Below are positions 48,671 to 60,760 of a stretch of 64,000 nt of DNA, in pieces (the stretch's first letter is position 1; each line of letters opens with the position of its first letter). The stretch comes from Carnegiea gigantea. Its lineage: Eukaryota > Streptophyta > Magnoliopsida > Caryophyllales > Cactaceae. The notes beneath the pieces are model-generated. The model did not search any database. It saw nothing but the letters and a program-made list of their open reading frames with translations, and had not been told where the DNA came from. Position numbers and translations under genes: made by a program. The stretch lies in NCBI GenBank assembly GCA_029747015.1, contig JAKOGI010000004.1, forward strand, positions 1,173,501 to 1,237,500. Direction: 5' to 3'.

Positions 48671-51600
48671 TGGGAAAATTTTTTTAAAATCATCAAACTT
48701 GTACCTAAAGTACATAATAATCACATAACTTTACAAAAGAACACAAAAACCATTCAACTCTTATTTTAAAATTAAAAGAATCATAAATAAGGTGATTGAC
48801 ATCTATGCGCCTCCACTGAGAGTTATTAATGTATTCTTCTTAATTTTTCCTTTAAATTTCATTGGCATGTGGGCATATATTAATAGTTGAAAGCCATGTA
48901 ATCCCTTCATTTACAGTCCCTTTGCCTTGCTGAAGTAACAGAGCATATGTCAGTTGTCCTTTTGCCTCTGATGGATAAAAAGATAGCTCTTCCTATTCAA
49001 TTCTCATGACCCCTTTCATCCTATAGATATCAACTACTTTTCCCCCCTTCCATTTATCACTCATCCCATTAAATTTTTCTCCCATTTCTCCATAGTTTTG
49101 TTTAGAGTTCACATGCTTTGTCTTTATCTCATTCTCATTCAGATCTTGAAATTCCAAAAGACTAAAGGTATGAATTTTTTCCCATTAAATTTTGTTCCTT
49201 TCTGAACTGATTATTTGTGCAATTTTGTGAGATTGTGTTGAAAAATTTTCTCTTTGGATTTAATGGAAGTCCCCAGAGTTCCACCATTATTTGTTCTTGT
49301 AAGAGCTAAATTATTTAGAGATTAATTTTCAACTATATGCCCATTGCTGGCTTAAACCCCTTTGTGGCTGAATTTAGCAATGAAACCCAATTGTTATGAA
49401 AGTCAAATCTCTGTTGTGCCTCTTATCTTCTAAAGGAGACTAATTTAGTACTAAGCTTTTTTCTATAGTGCATAGACACTTGTTAGCTGAAATTTCAAAG
49501 CAACTAAAAATTGGATGCATATTCATTATAAAGAAAAGTATAATTTCTCAAAATAAGTTCAAAATCTAATACAAAACAATTTACTATCCCAAAGAGTGAG
49601 TAAGCAATGTCACTTAGTTCTTATTTTTGGGAGGGGGATGAGGGCGAGAAGCTGGGAAGAGCTCCAGTAGAGGCAATTCATTACTCAATGTCCACCTGTT
49701 TTGGCTTGACTTGGTTGATTATTGATGCTTGATTTTGACATTGTTCGCATTCTTTGGAGTCTTTCAGATTGTGCCTATATTTCAATTTTTTTAAAAGTTG
49801 TTAATCACTATATAATAAAATGAGTCAAATAATTTAAAGAAAAAATATACCTTCAAACTTGTAGAGCTTGTGCAATGTTGGCCATTTCACATATAAGAGG
49901 ATGGTTGCAAACCTAAGACTTGGGAAAGATAAGTTGAACCATGAGTACTTTGTCGACTTATACTTTCACCTTGTGTCATAGCTATACCATAGGTAGGCAT
50001 TGATGATGGTGCAGGCATGACTTGTTCAGTTGTACGAGTGAATTCAGAAGTTGTAGTGGGTATATCATGTTGACGGATATGCATATGAACTTTGTCAAGA
50101 TCAATAGTGTCTCCACCGTGACCTGTTAACTAATAGAGCATCAACAAAATTAGTTCATGTAAATCAAAATCATAAAATTAAATATCACATATACTTACAT
50201 TTACAAAGGATTGTCCCTCATTGTTGACAAACAACCTTATACCAAAGGATTGGCCTGTACATCTACCTTTTCCTTTGTCTTTTCCTCTACCTCTACTTCT
50301 TCCACCACTAGCTATCGTTTTCCTACCTTGACCCTGTCCGCCACTGACAACATTTTCCCCGCTGCTTCCTACTCCATCTATAACTACATTTTTTTTTCAC
50401 CTTGTCCTCTTCCTCCTCCCCTACCTCTTCCTCTTCCATGTTCGTTACCAGCCCCCCTACTGCTAGAACCTCTTGGTCTGCCTCTTTTTCTTGGTTGAGG
50501 TTATTCAAGCTCAACAGATGCATTGCGTGTCATAGACTCCTGTGTAAAACATATACTAGTTATAGGCCTAAGTAGACATGCCACAATGTAAGGAATATGT
50601 TCAATGAAAAACATGGGGGAAGGGGGGAAAAAGAAAGAAAACTTGATTTGATATTGCTGGAGTCTTGCAACCCTTTGCGTTATGTCCAACTTGTTTACAC
50701 TTTGAGCATTTTATTTGTGTCCCAACTTTAGATAGTTTTGTAATATTTTCTTCATTTGCACCTCTTCTTCTTTTCTTTTTGGGTCTTCCAGGCAGCCTTC
50801 TAAATTCAGGAGGCTTGATAGGTTGATGTTTTCCTTTAAACCATAGTTTGTAACCATTGCAAAGCATTATGAAGTAAGAGTATATCATCAACTGTGTAAC
50901 TTTCCTATAACATGGATCTACATACTCTTCAGGCTTGTGATTGAATTCAACTATTGCTGCACATGCATGAGCACAAGGAATCCCACTTAAAGTCCAACTC
51001 TTACATGAACATGTCCTTGACTGAATATCAACAATGAAAGAGTCAAGCAATCCTTTTGACACCTGGTGCATTGTACCTGTCCTATGTGCATACCAATTCA
51101 TCCCTTTGTTTTTATTTAGCTCGAGTTTGGCTTGTGGCCTTGGCATCAAATATGCATGACACGTCTCTGCCAGATCTTTTTGGCTTGTAATTCTTATCAT
51201 TACATATGTCTGAATACCCTCTAACATGGTAACAATAGGCTTGTCTCTCTATTGCAATATTACACCATTAAAAGATTCGCAACAATTGTTATCGACCACA
51301 TTACTTTTACATTTGTCATCAAAATATGCTCTACACTAGTGTTTGGGATGAGTATGGCATACAAATTCTTTGGCTCCCATGTTCAAGTCAGAGAGTTCTT
51401 CTAGTGCCAATTCAAATTCTTGAAGCATTGATGACTTGACGCATTTTCAGAATGCAATCTTAAATGCAATTCCACCATACTTTTTTCTTAAATTAGCCCA
51501 AATATATACAGCACAATGTCTATGTTCAGCCCTTGGAAGCTCAGAGTTAAGGCCGCTTAGCAATCCCTATATAAAATAAGTCAAAATAACCTAAAAGCAA

Positions 51601-54043
51601 GATACCGAAGCCAATATATCTCTTTGCATTTGTGATTTGCTTAACAAACGCTATTAGTTTATTAGTAAAACTAGGATTTATATCATGTTATATGGCTAAA
51701 CTACTTTGAACATTCTTTTTCTTTTCAAGTCAGAAAATAGAGGCAATAATTTGTTCATTTATACTTGAAAATTTTATATAGGCACAAGAGCTTGCAAAAC
51801 ATACCGTATGTTGATAAGAAGTGATAGTGATACCATTTCCATCTCCAAGCTCCAAGTCTTCCCTTAAAAGTGACAAAAACCAACTCCAAGAATGATTACT
51901 TTCTAATTCCACGACGGCCCAAGCTATAGGGTACATACTGTTGTTGCCATCCTTGCCAATAGCAGTCAACAATTGGCCTTTGGTCATTCCTTTCAAGAAA
52001 CAACCATCTATGCCAATTATTGGCCTACATTGCTTAAACCCATCTTTCAATACTTTGAGGCACACATAAAATCTTTGAAATTTCCTAGATGAATTTTCAT
52101 GATCTTCATCACATAGTAGCTTGACGGTACTGCCTGGGTTAGATCTTTGGGGTTCATTTGCGTAGTCCTCAAGTTGGTTAAACTACCTCATAAACTTCCA
52201 TAGCTAGCTTCTTTGCATTTTTACACTGTTGTAAACTCACTATATGGCCTGATTCATCTTTCACAAGTTGCATAAGATCCTTAGCAGTCATAGTGCTCTT
52301 CATTTTTGATCCAAACTTCCTTGCAGTCCATCTATATGATACTTACTTATTTTTTGTGACTTTTCCACATGTATGCTGCCATAGTTGTCTTGAAATTTGC
52401 CAGGATTTCTCTGAACTCATTTCAGATGCCCATAAGTACCAACTGCACCCCGCCACACACTTTGCTTGCAAAATCTTCTCTACAGATCTTGTGAATCGAA
52501 TTCCATAACTCTGTGCAACAGCATAATCTACTATTGCTTGTCTCAACATTTCTTTTAACTCAAATCTATCTCCAATCTTGAATCTAATTTGTTTATCATG
52601 CACTTTATAATTGAACTGAGGATATTTTCTTCTCCTAGGTAATTCCTCGTCAGTACTATTTGTGGGAGAATATAGAATTGTATCATCATCTATCTCCTTA
52701 TATAACTCGAAAATCCTAGTCTCGTATTCTTCTTCTGTGCACCTCATATACTCTGGCACTAAGTTGATGTCATATCCAGATTTGTTTCTCAATTTCTTGG
52801 AAGCATCAACCCTATTACTTATTGCTTGCATTAGTTCTTTGTCAACATCACCATTAATTTCAGTATCAACAATGTGGCACCCACATTGTCTTCATCTTCA
52901 TAATCAAGTTTGCAAATGTCTTCAGTAAATTCATCAACACCCTGTTTTTGACATACTACAAGTTGATTTTCTTCATCCCTTGCAAGATTAATCTCAGGTA
53001 CTTCACCACTGTCCAAATCTTCTATAGTGACGAAATTGATATCTAGGCTCTGTTGAATCATGTAGTTGGAAAAATCATCATGAGCTTGCTCATGCTCAAC
53101 AAAAATTTCTACTAATCCACACTTTCTGGCATATCTACACATTTCATGAATTAATTCATCACTTGTCAAGAGCCTAAGGTCACATTGATTTTTTGGGTAT
53201 TTTATAATATAATGCAACATATTCTTTGCATCCAAATTTTTGTAGTAGATCTCTAAGTTCAAACATTGATACTTCATCAACATCAACATCTTTTTGAACT
53301 GTATGGTGGCCCCCTTCGTATGAAATTTCACCATCTCTTCGCAATGTACCGCCATAGTTGAAAAAAATTTTGATTTTGTCAAAAGAGCTCATAGCAACAC
53401 CTGTAATAATAACAAATTAGAACATGAAGAATTAGACTCAATCAAAAAACCTTCCTTGCTTAAAAGTTGAAAGGCAAACCTAATGATTGTACTTAAAATT
53501 CATGATATACTAATTAAACACAAACACTTAATCCAACTTATCATAATTGCATTGAAAATACAAACAAAGTCAATTATTAGTACCTTTTCATCAAGGAACA
53601 AACACCAGTTGTTCTAATGTGATGCTAATTTGCTTCTCCAAGATTATTGAATTTCAATAGTGCGGCACTACCTTGCTTCTCCAAAGCCCTCTTTGTGCTA
53701 TTTCTCTCCAAAAGTTATGATGCAATGAATCCTCTCTACTTAGATGCAATCAATGCATGATCCATCTTTCCTTGATTTGTGTTGACGGCAACTTTTTTTT
53801 TCCCCCAATAATTTTGAGAGAGTTTTTGACAATAGAAAGACTTTTATTTTCCCAAGGTTTGATGGCAGAAGACTGAAGAGGAAGCAAGCCCATATGTTGT
53901 ATTATACGCACCACTCCATTAGCCCATAAATACTGTTTTTGACCCTGAAATAAGAGTTGAATGATTTTTGTGTTCCTTTGTAAAGTTCTCTGATTATTAT
54001 GTACTTTAGGTACAAGTTTGATGATTTTTAAAATTTTTTCCCA
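48671..54043 (-). mobile_element. MULE with long TIRs and decayed MuDR-type transposase
   Basis: A 5.37-kb Mutator-like element. Left arm 48671-48775 and right arm 53945-54043 are inverted repeats of over 100 bp sharing TCATCAAACTTGTACC, TAAAGTACATAATAATCA and CATTCAACTCTTATTT. Direct repeats TATTTTATT flank it (48663-48671, 54044-54052), the 8-9 bp expected for MULEs. The edge is ambiguous by one base because the repeat shares a T with the terminus. It encodes a broken transposase on the minus strand (49887-53392). Confidence 0.9.
49887..53392 (-). pseudogene. MuDR-type MULE transposase, broken
   Basis: Read right to left from ATG 53392. An N-terminal segment (IFFNYGGTLRRDGE) comes first. 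The MuDR DNA-binding region follows at 52650-52400 (FKIGDRFELKEMLRQAIVDY) with a CX4C...HXC-like finger (KCVAGCSWYLWAS, WQHTCGK). The MULE catalytic core holds RPIIGIDGCFLKG at about 52020, AEHRHCAVYIWANLRKK at about 51500 and VVDNNCCESFNG at about 51270. Then come a SWIM finger (CSC...CAH at 51005-50960), an AT-hook-like PGRPKKKRR, a CX2CX4HX4C knuckle (IKCSKCKQVGHNAKGCK) and a Gly/Arg-rich exon near 50450. A last exon, 49887 to about 50123, follows an AACAG acceptor. Frameshifts near 53190 and 52850 and stops near 51430 and 51240 disable it. Confidence 0.88.
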
Positions 54044-54110
54044 TATTTTATTGGTCATAAAAATAGTTTAGTTGTATTAGTGATTAATATTCTAAAAATA
54101 CTTGGATTAT

Positions 54111-54900
54111 GTGGTTGTTAGGGGGGAAATCATTTCCCATTTTACGATGTTTGATAAAAGGTGGAGGGTAAGATCACTTTCAGGGAAAAATCATTCTACC
54201 CTGTGTGAACGAAATTATTTTCCCTTGAAAAAGTAGGGAGACTGATTTTCCAGGCCTTGTTTTTGTTGTCCAATTTTGTTTCTTATTCTATTTTCTTTTA
54301 ATTATGTCCAGAGTCACTCTATTTTTACTTTCATTTTGTGTCTTGCTCTTCCCATCTTCTTCATCTTCATCATCTTCATCGATGATTTTCATCGTTAATA
54401 TCTACAATTCCTTATTAAGTTCTCGGGCCTTCTTACTATTGCCCTTTCAAGAAGTTCGTAATTTGAGACACTCATTGTCTCCCCTTTCGTCATTTTCTTT
54501 AATCTGGGTTTACTATCACTCAAATTCTACTGGGTAATTCCTATGAATAGTTAAAAAATTGAGATTCATTAATGTTGACTCCCTCTTTCTCTGGATTTAT
54601 TACCAAGTATATTTCTTGTTAGTGTTTTTGGTTTGATTTTGAAGAGGAAAGAGAAACAGAATTCGTTGGGTGGGTCAGAGCAATGAGCAGGGGAAGGGAT
54701 TGATGGTAAAAAGAAATGAAGTGAGAGCTGGGGGAAGGAGATTTCATTTTATCAAATAGCAAAAAATGAAGTAAAAAAAATGATTTTTGATTCTACCAAA
54801 CAACTGAAAATGTAAGTGAAAATTTATTTTTCTTGGAAAAATATTTTTCATAGAAAAAGATTTTTTGGGAAAATGATTTTCCTCCCTACCAAACACGCCC
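54111..54900. mobile_element. MITE-like unit with inverted ends
   Basis: The left end (GTTAGGGGGGAAATCATTTC) and inverted right end (GGTAGGGAGGAAAATCATTT) are imperfect inverted repeats of about 35 bp, preceded by GTGGTT/GTGTTTG. Both sides carry further inverted TCATTTTATCAAA-like motifs. No firm target duplication. A short open frame with a Ser run at 54304 has no recognisable domain. Confidence 0.5.
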
Positions 54901-55750
54901 TATATATAAAATGAAAGAAGGAGAATCTTTTTCTAGAAGCTTTGGTTTTGGCTTGTCAGTAATAGTGGTTTTTTTTTTCTTTTTTTCTGGTGAGAACTTA
55001 GTATTAATGGTCTGTCTTCTAAAGCTTAGTAGGCATAGCTTAACTTGTTGCTGTTCTACAATTTGATCCGTTAACATAACGCCGAAAAGAAGAAAACTTA
55101 GTATGACAAATAAACCATTCAAATAAAAAAAAAAAAGAAAACTTATTACCCAAGAAAGAAAAAAAAAAAACTCCGGAGGCAAACATTTAAACCATGCATG
55201 ATCATTCAAACAAAAATCCTGGAACTAAGAAAACAAAAACTAGGTTTTTTTTTCCCCCAATCACGAATGATAGAGTACTTCTTGATTGTATTGTACTGAT
55301 AAAATAAAATAGAAACATCTCTTGAACAAAGAAGACTATTAATAAAGCTAAAGAGATTTCTAACTTATCCTGAAAAAAATTAGTCACAAGAAATATTATT
55401 TAGGATATAATTTGCCGCGAAATCAAAATTTAGAGTCTAATTAATTTGTGACCATTTGAAACGTTCGGTATAATATGCTACAACTTCAAATCTTAGGATG
55501 TAGAATATGCTACAAAGTACAAACCCGAACGTGAGGACTTCTTGCATCAATTCCTCTTTTCTTAATTTTGTTTTACAGATGTAAGAAACAAAAAACTTAA
55601 ACAATGCAAGATAATAAAAAACTATCGAGATCGTTCATCCATTCAATTCCTAAAAGGAGAACTGATTAAGCAAATAAGAAAGAACAGTCCCTGGATCATT
55701 GCCTCGTTTACGCAATCTTGTTCAATTTTTCGTCATCAACTTCACGAAGC
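54901..55750. other. Downstream flank of the first small basic-protein gene
   Basis: AT-rich with A- and T-runs (54967-54985, 55123-55170). No supported gene. The part nearest 55750 should include the 3' UTR of the minus-strand gene. Confidence 0.4.
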
Positions 55751-56077
55751 CTAATAATTATCTTCAAGTAATTCACGATTCTTTAACTTGCATTCCTGCA
55801 GGAACATCTTCCTCAACTGCGCCTCCTTTCTAAGCTTCATCAGCTTTCGCTTTGCTGCTGTGATGACTTCTCTCTTGATCTTCTTCTTCGGTCCCTTTTC
55901 GAGTTCTCCTCCATGATGATGATGAATTGACTTCCTTTTTTCTTGTTCAACATAGCTGCTACTTTGGATCCTCATGATAGCTCCATCGGATGCTGCAGGA
56001 AGCAAAGTACTCCTCCTTGTAAACCTAATTTTCTTGGTGTTGTCATTTAGGGCTGGAAATATCACTGTTATCTTCAT
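55751..56077 (-). CDS. Small basic protein, MKITVIFPALN family, member A
   Basis: An intronless 108-codon frame of unrecognised function, the most diverged of three paralogues. It starts MKITVIFPALN, then KKIRFTRR. A His run (HHHH) follows, then a Lys/Arg-rich helix from about residue 60 (EKGPKKKIKREV, AAKRKLMKLRKEAQLRK) that could form a coiled coil or nuclear signal. The C-terminus (KNRELLEDNY) differs from that of B and C. A TATA-like TTTTATATAA lies about 120 bp upstream (56196-56206) with CACCGCCA about 40 bp beyond. No signal peptide or membrane segment. Shared start, N-terminus and upstream motifs with B and C argue that this is a real gene. Function is not inferable from sequence. Confidence 0.65.
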   Translation of the reverse strand: MKITVIFPALNDNTKKIRFTRRSTLLPAASDGAIMRIQSSSYVEQEKRKSIHHHHGGELEKGPKKKIKREVITAAKRKLMKLRKEAQLRKMFLQECKLKNRELLEDNY

Positions 56078-56250
56078 TCTGAATGGTTGATTTGGGGTTT
56101 TTCACTAAGCTAAAGGGTTTTGGAAATTACAGAAAAAGATGAATTGATGGTATGGATTCTGAAGATTTCATGAATACAATGAATCGGTTGTAAGTTTATA
56201 TAAAAGAGAATCAATTACTTGCAATTCAAGCTCCATCTTTGGCGGTGGTT
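56078..56250 (-). promoter_or_regulatory. Promoter and leader of member A
   Basis: On the coding strand: CACCGCCA (56240-56247), TATA-like TTTTATATAA (56196-56206), then a leader of about 90-100 bp to the ATG. The same two motifs, in the same order, precede members B and C. Confidence 0.5.
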
Positions 56251-57000
56251 TAGAAGTTTGAAAGATTTTGAATTACTTTGCTGGTCAAGAAAAATTAAAA
56301 AAAATCGGAAAGACATTTTTTAAAATATAAAACTAAAGACAAAACTTGTATTTGTTTTCTTCACAAATTAGACCCCCTATTCTTTGGAGTAAATTTTCGT
56401 TCATATTTCCATTAATTTCCAAGAAAGTGTTTGGCTACATGCATTATTTGCATGTATTTGTGATCACGAGAAATTCCATTAACATAGGGACAAAAATGTC
56501 AAACCAACTTCAGAAGTGGCTTATCCCCTTCTTTTTTTTGAAGTCGAGACTCGATTAAACATTAAGCATATTTGTATTATTTTGCTTTAACTCATAGGTA
56601 ATTGAAAGTTTCTGATAACATTTTATATTAAGAGCATGTTGTTTTCAACTTATTTTCAGTACTCATTTTTTTTTTTTAATATTTAGTTTCATTTAGCAAC
56701 ATTAGTGGTCATGTGTGACTAAGTGAGAGGAAGAGTGTATTTGAAAAATTAGCAATGCATAGTTGAAATATTTGAAAATGCTAGCTTAATTTAAACGCTT
56801 GTCATAAAGTTGATAATGAGCAATGAATTAATGAAAACGCTTGAATACAAAATATTTCTTTAATTTTGAAATTTAATTAAGAATTTTTACAATTAGTAGG
56901 ATACTTTCACTGTTATTAGTAATGGGTCATAAACAATGAATTGAACATAGATCATAAACAATTCGGCTTATCATTTGGTGCTTGAAATGATATAGAATGA
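56251..57000. other. Intergenic, AT-rich
   Basis: No supported gene, RNA or repeat. Poly-T near 56668. Confidence 0.4.
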
Positions 57001-57009
57001 TTGGGGTTG

Positions 57010-57990
57010 CAGCTTAGTCACGGTGGGGAGGGAGGTATGGAAGTCCGTTCGGAAACTTCACGTACCTCCAAGGATTTGGGTTTTTAGGTGGAGTGGAGAT
57101 TATGCTTGGGTATCCTGCCGATGAGTTCCAATTTGGCCAAGCTCATTCTGATATTCGCCATGGAGTGTAAAATTCGTGCGAGCTGTGGTGTTGAATCTGA
57201 TACTCATGCTTTATTGTATTGCTCGCTTGCTGTGAAGGTCTGGGAGTCAAAGTTATGTTCAGCGTAGATTTTGGTATGCCCAGTTGTGGCGTATATGCGT
57301 GACTGTGTTGAATTGGCAGCTACTGAGATGTCCGAGGATGATCTGGGTTCTTCCTAACTATCATTTGGGAGTGTTAGAACGCTCGAAATAGGTACCTCTT
57401 TAACAAGCCGGGCTGGAATCTCATCTGTCTAAGTGAACGAGGTGTCTCGTTTGTATGCAATTTCAGAGAGGCCCAGGAACAGGAAGAGTTCATGCGCGCT
57501 TCGTTGCCCAGCACATGGAAACCTCCTCAGCCCGGGTTGCTGAAGATGAACTATGATGGCGGCAAGGTCGGGGATGGTTGGTGGGGTGGGGCTTCGTTGT
57601 GCGCAACCAGGATGGAATGGTGGTCATGGCGGGGTCCAAGCGGGGGTAGGGTTTTAGCCCGGGAGTGGTGGAAGCCTGCGCATGTATGTTCGGATTGAAA
57701 TGTGCCAAGAATACAGGGCTTGACACTCTCATATTGGAGGGGAATTGCCTTCAACTCTTATAGAAGTTAAGAGCCAAGCATACTGTAGACTCTTTTATTG
57801 GATTCCTTGTCCAGGATTTATTGATGCTTATTTCCACATTTTCGTATTTCCACATGGTGGGGTTAATAAAGCTGCCCATGATTTAGCACATTGACAGCCT
57901 GCTAGTTTGATTGAGAGGGTGGAGGTGGACGATGTCCCGGAAGGTGCCATTTCACAGGCATCAATTGATCTGGCGAACTCCCCTTTGTTG
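57010..57990 (+). pseudogene. LINE zf-RVT and RNase H remnant
   Basis: Non-LTR retrotransposon C-terminus in broken frames. First comes a zf-RVT block (KLHVPPRIWVFRW near 57055, then SCGVESDTHALLYCSLAVKVW to 57245). A linker follows, then an RNase H (RVT_3) block with WKPPQPGLLKMNYDGG near 57525, GWGFVVRNQDGMVVMAGS near 57585-57640, CMFGLKCAKNTGLDTLILEG to 57745, and an HDLAH-like end near 57880. Frameshifts near 57570 and 57750 and stops in between disable it. RT and endonuclease are absent. It is more GC-rich than its surroundings. A solo RNase H pseudogene of host origin is less likely, given the zf-RVT in front. Confidence 0.72.
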
Positions 57991-58550
57991 ATCAAGGGGG
58001 AAAAAAAAGGGACTCTAAAACAGTAAGTCATTTATGCTTCAATTGTTATTATAAGCGGGTATTTTGTACTAACCCCCCCTTGAGTCTTTGGGTATTTACT
58101 AATATGACTTCGATATTGTAGTGTTTAATTTTACTATCCTTGAAATTTTAGTATTGTATTTTCAAAACATTACTCCAATGAACAGGTGAAGAATAAAAAG
58201 TCTATGATCAATTTGCATCTCTTTTAATACTATCAGCATAGATACCTCTCTTTTGAGGGGCTAAAGGAATAGGTGACAGAGCAAGATAAAGAGGCAGATG
58301 GAGTAAGAGTCCGACGAAGAGGAAGGATGAGAGAGAGTGATTATTACCCATCCTTTCAGTCTGTCAAATAAGAGAGAGAGTGTGCCAACAATATATATTA
58401 TGGGAGGGGTAAATTAGTCATTCAATTCTCATTCTTCATATGTTCACCCAAATAATGTTTTAGCAATACAATGCTAAAATTTCAAGGGTGCATGGTAAAA
58501 TTCAATCCTAAAAAATCAAGGTTATATAATTAATACCTGAAATCTTAGGA
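57991..58550. other. Intergenic between LINE remnant and the duplicated segment
   Basis: AT-rich with short AGAGAGAG runs near 58335 and 58375. No gene. Confidence 0.4.
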
Positions 58551-60121
58551 CGGTCAATGCAAAATACGCCATCATAAGCTGCTAACTTTATGTTGCACCA
58601 TGGTGTGGTTGAGTAACGATTGATCCCTGGTCAGATTTGCTTGTATTAATCCAAGAACTTAAGTACCTTATTTAAATTTGGAGAATAAGAAAGACGAGTA
58701 GTCGATCCTTCAAGCATCATAATTACGCTGATAACTATATGTTGTGCCATGCAAGAATCAGTAACTCCAAGAACTTAACATACAAGAATCAGTAAATAGG
58801 AATAGGCTAATGTTTATAGATAATAGATCTCATTTGCGAGTTCTGATTTGGATCTGTGTGTTGAAAAGCTATAAATTTTGATTTTGCCATATTTTGGTAA
58901 TTTTGTTCATTTATGGATTTTTTCACTATTACTTATTTTAATTACTATCTTTAAATATGTTTTTACAAGTAATTAGATTGGCTGTTATGTTTGTAATTGC
59001 CAAAGTTGCATTGTTTGAAGGTCCATAGACAATTCACATTTCAAAGGAAAATACTGGGCACATGTGGCATTGTGATTCATATTCTCATTTTATTTTCACC
59101 TGAAAGATAAGGTGCTTAGTGAAAATCCCATGCCAATCAACTTGATACAGGAGAAACCTTACAAACACAGTCATTGCAAAATTATTAAAAAAAAGTCAAC
59201 TATGATCGAACAAAGTTCCATCTAGAGCTGGGTAACACGTCAGTTCGGGTCGACCCATTCAATAAACGGATCAATTTTGTGCCAGCCTTAAAAATAGTCT
59301 AGATTTACTCGAAATTAAAAAATAACATGCTTTCAAGTTAAACGGTCAAATCGTGCTAACTTCGGATCGAAATCGGTTCGGTTTGTGCCGAGTTCGTGTT
59401 TCTCTCAGTAATTTCAGGTCAGGTTCAGATCATGTTATCGTGTCAGGTCATGCTTTCACAGCTTTAGTTCCGTCTACACCATACAGAATGTCATCAGTTC
59501 CAAGAATATACCTAATTGAAGTCCCTCTTTTTACCATTCCAGAAAGATGCAACTGTGCAAGTGCCATTACTATACAATGAAACATAAAGTAACCGACAAT
59601 TTAATGCATTTGAATCGAGACATTAATTTTAAACCCTATACAATTGGCATGGCACTTAAACTTATAAAAAATGGTAATAGAAACAAATTAGGCAAAGATA
59701 TACCTAATGAATTATACCCAAATAAACAAACCATAATAATTATTCAAGTTTTAATTCAACCAAAAGTTTGAACTAATGGTTAAAATTATCGAACTAACAT
59801 TTATATTCTAACAACAATAATTAATCTGATAAGAAGAACATGAATCTGATAATTAATTCTTTTTGACAAAATACGCATGAATCTAGCAATGTGTTCTTGG
59901 ATCTCCTTGCAACCCAAAACTACCATCCGAAGATCAAAATAGACTATTGCTATTTTTTGCCCTCTACCTAAAACAAGCCAAAATTAGCCCATGATATGTG
60001 AAAATATCACTGATCACCCAATCTAATTAACATGATCATCGTACATATGTATACTATCTAATTAACATAATCCCTATTCCCCAAAAGAACCAAAAAGGAT
60101 ATATCAGAAATTATTAGGGTT

Positions 60122-60481
60122 TCAAGAGAACAGGAAAGAGTAATCTCTAGAATGTCTTATTTGCACAATCTTCTTCCATCTTCCTTCTTCATTATCTCTG
60201 TTATTATACCTAATCACCTTTCGCTTCGGCTTTTGTTCTTGATCTTGCTTAATTTTCTTCGACAATCTCTCTTTATGTTCTTCTTCGTGCTTGATCATCT
60301 TACGCTTTGCTTCTTTAACTTGCTGGTCAATCTTCTTCCTTGATCGCTCTCCAACTTCATCTTCAACTTGGGTGATCAGTTTTTGGGGTTCGTCGGATGT
60401 AAGTGGTTGCAAGGTGATGGTCTTGGTGAATTTAATTTTCTCGGAGCTATTTAGGGCTGGAAATATTACAGTTATCTTCAT
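60122..60481 (-). CDS. Small basic protein, MKITVIFPALN family, member B
   Basis: An intronless 119-codon frame, function unrecognised. The N-terminus MKITVIFPALNSSEKIKFTK suggests a short beta strand. Residues 40-85 form a charged helix (RKKIDQQVKEAKRKMIKHEE, ERLSKKIKQ). The C-terminus is basic, KRKVIRYNNRDNEE, ending SRDYSFLFS. It is about two-thirds identical to member C by eye, with conserved start and stop and no internal break, which suggests selection on the protein. The basic clusters could serve nuclear import or RNA binding, which is inference only. TATA-like at 60623-60632, CACCGCCA at 60704-60711 and AAACCCTAAA telo-box-like motifs lie upstream. No transposon protein resemblance seen. 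Confidence 0.7.
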   Translation of the reverse strand: MKITVIFPALNSSEKIKFTKTITLQPLTSDEPQKLITQVEDEVGERSRKKIDQQVKEAKRKMIKHEEEHKERLSKKIKQDQEQKPKRKVIRYNNRDNEEGRWKKIVQIRHSRDYSFLFS

Positions 60482-60730
60482 TCTTAGTAATGGTTTTGAG
60501 GGTTTAGGAATCCTTTAATTAATTTGCTGCAAAGGGGTTGGAGACAAGTTAATCAAGAAAAGGGCGAGCTAGGCTGTAGTTTTAGGATTTAGGGTTTAAT
60601 GGTGAAAGAGCGGTGTTTTGGGGTATATATTTAGGGTTTTGGGGATATGAGAATTCGAATGCAGAAAGGAAAATTAATTGCTCAGTAATCCATATTGCTT
60701 ATCTGGCGGTGCAATGCTTAGCCTGATGCC
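60482..60730 (-). promoter_or_regulatory. Promoter and leader of member B
   Basis: On the coding strand: CTAAGCATTGCACCGCCAGA (about 60702-60721), a TATA-like AAATATATAC (60623-60632) and AAACCCTAAA motifs near 60589 and 60636. Telo-box-like AAACCCTA elements are known in promoters of plant translation and ribosome-biogenesis genes. Whether they act here is inference. Confidence 0.5.
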
Positions 60731-60760
60731 GACGCAAATCAAAGGATTCAGAGGACTGAT

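Noticed and set aside
50211..50498. Ser/Leu/Pro-rich plus-strand frame
   Set aside because: Antisense of the Gly/Arg-rich exon of the MULE transposase.
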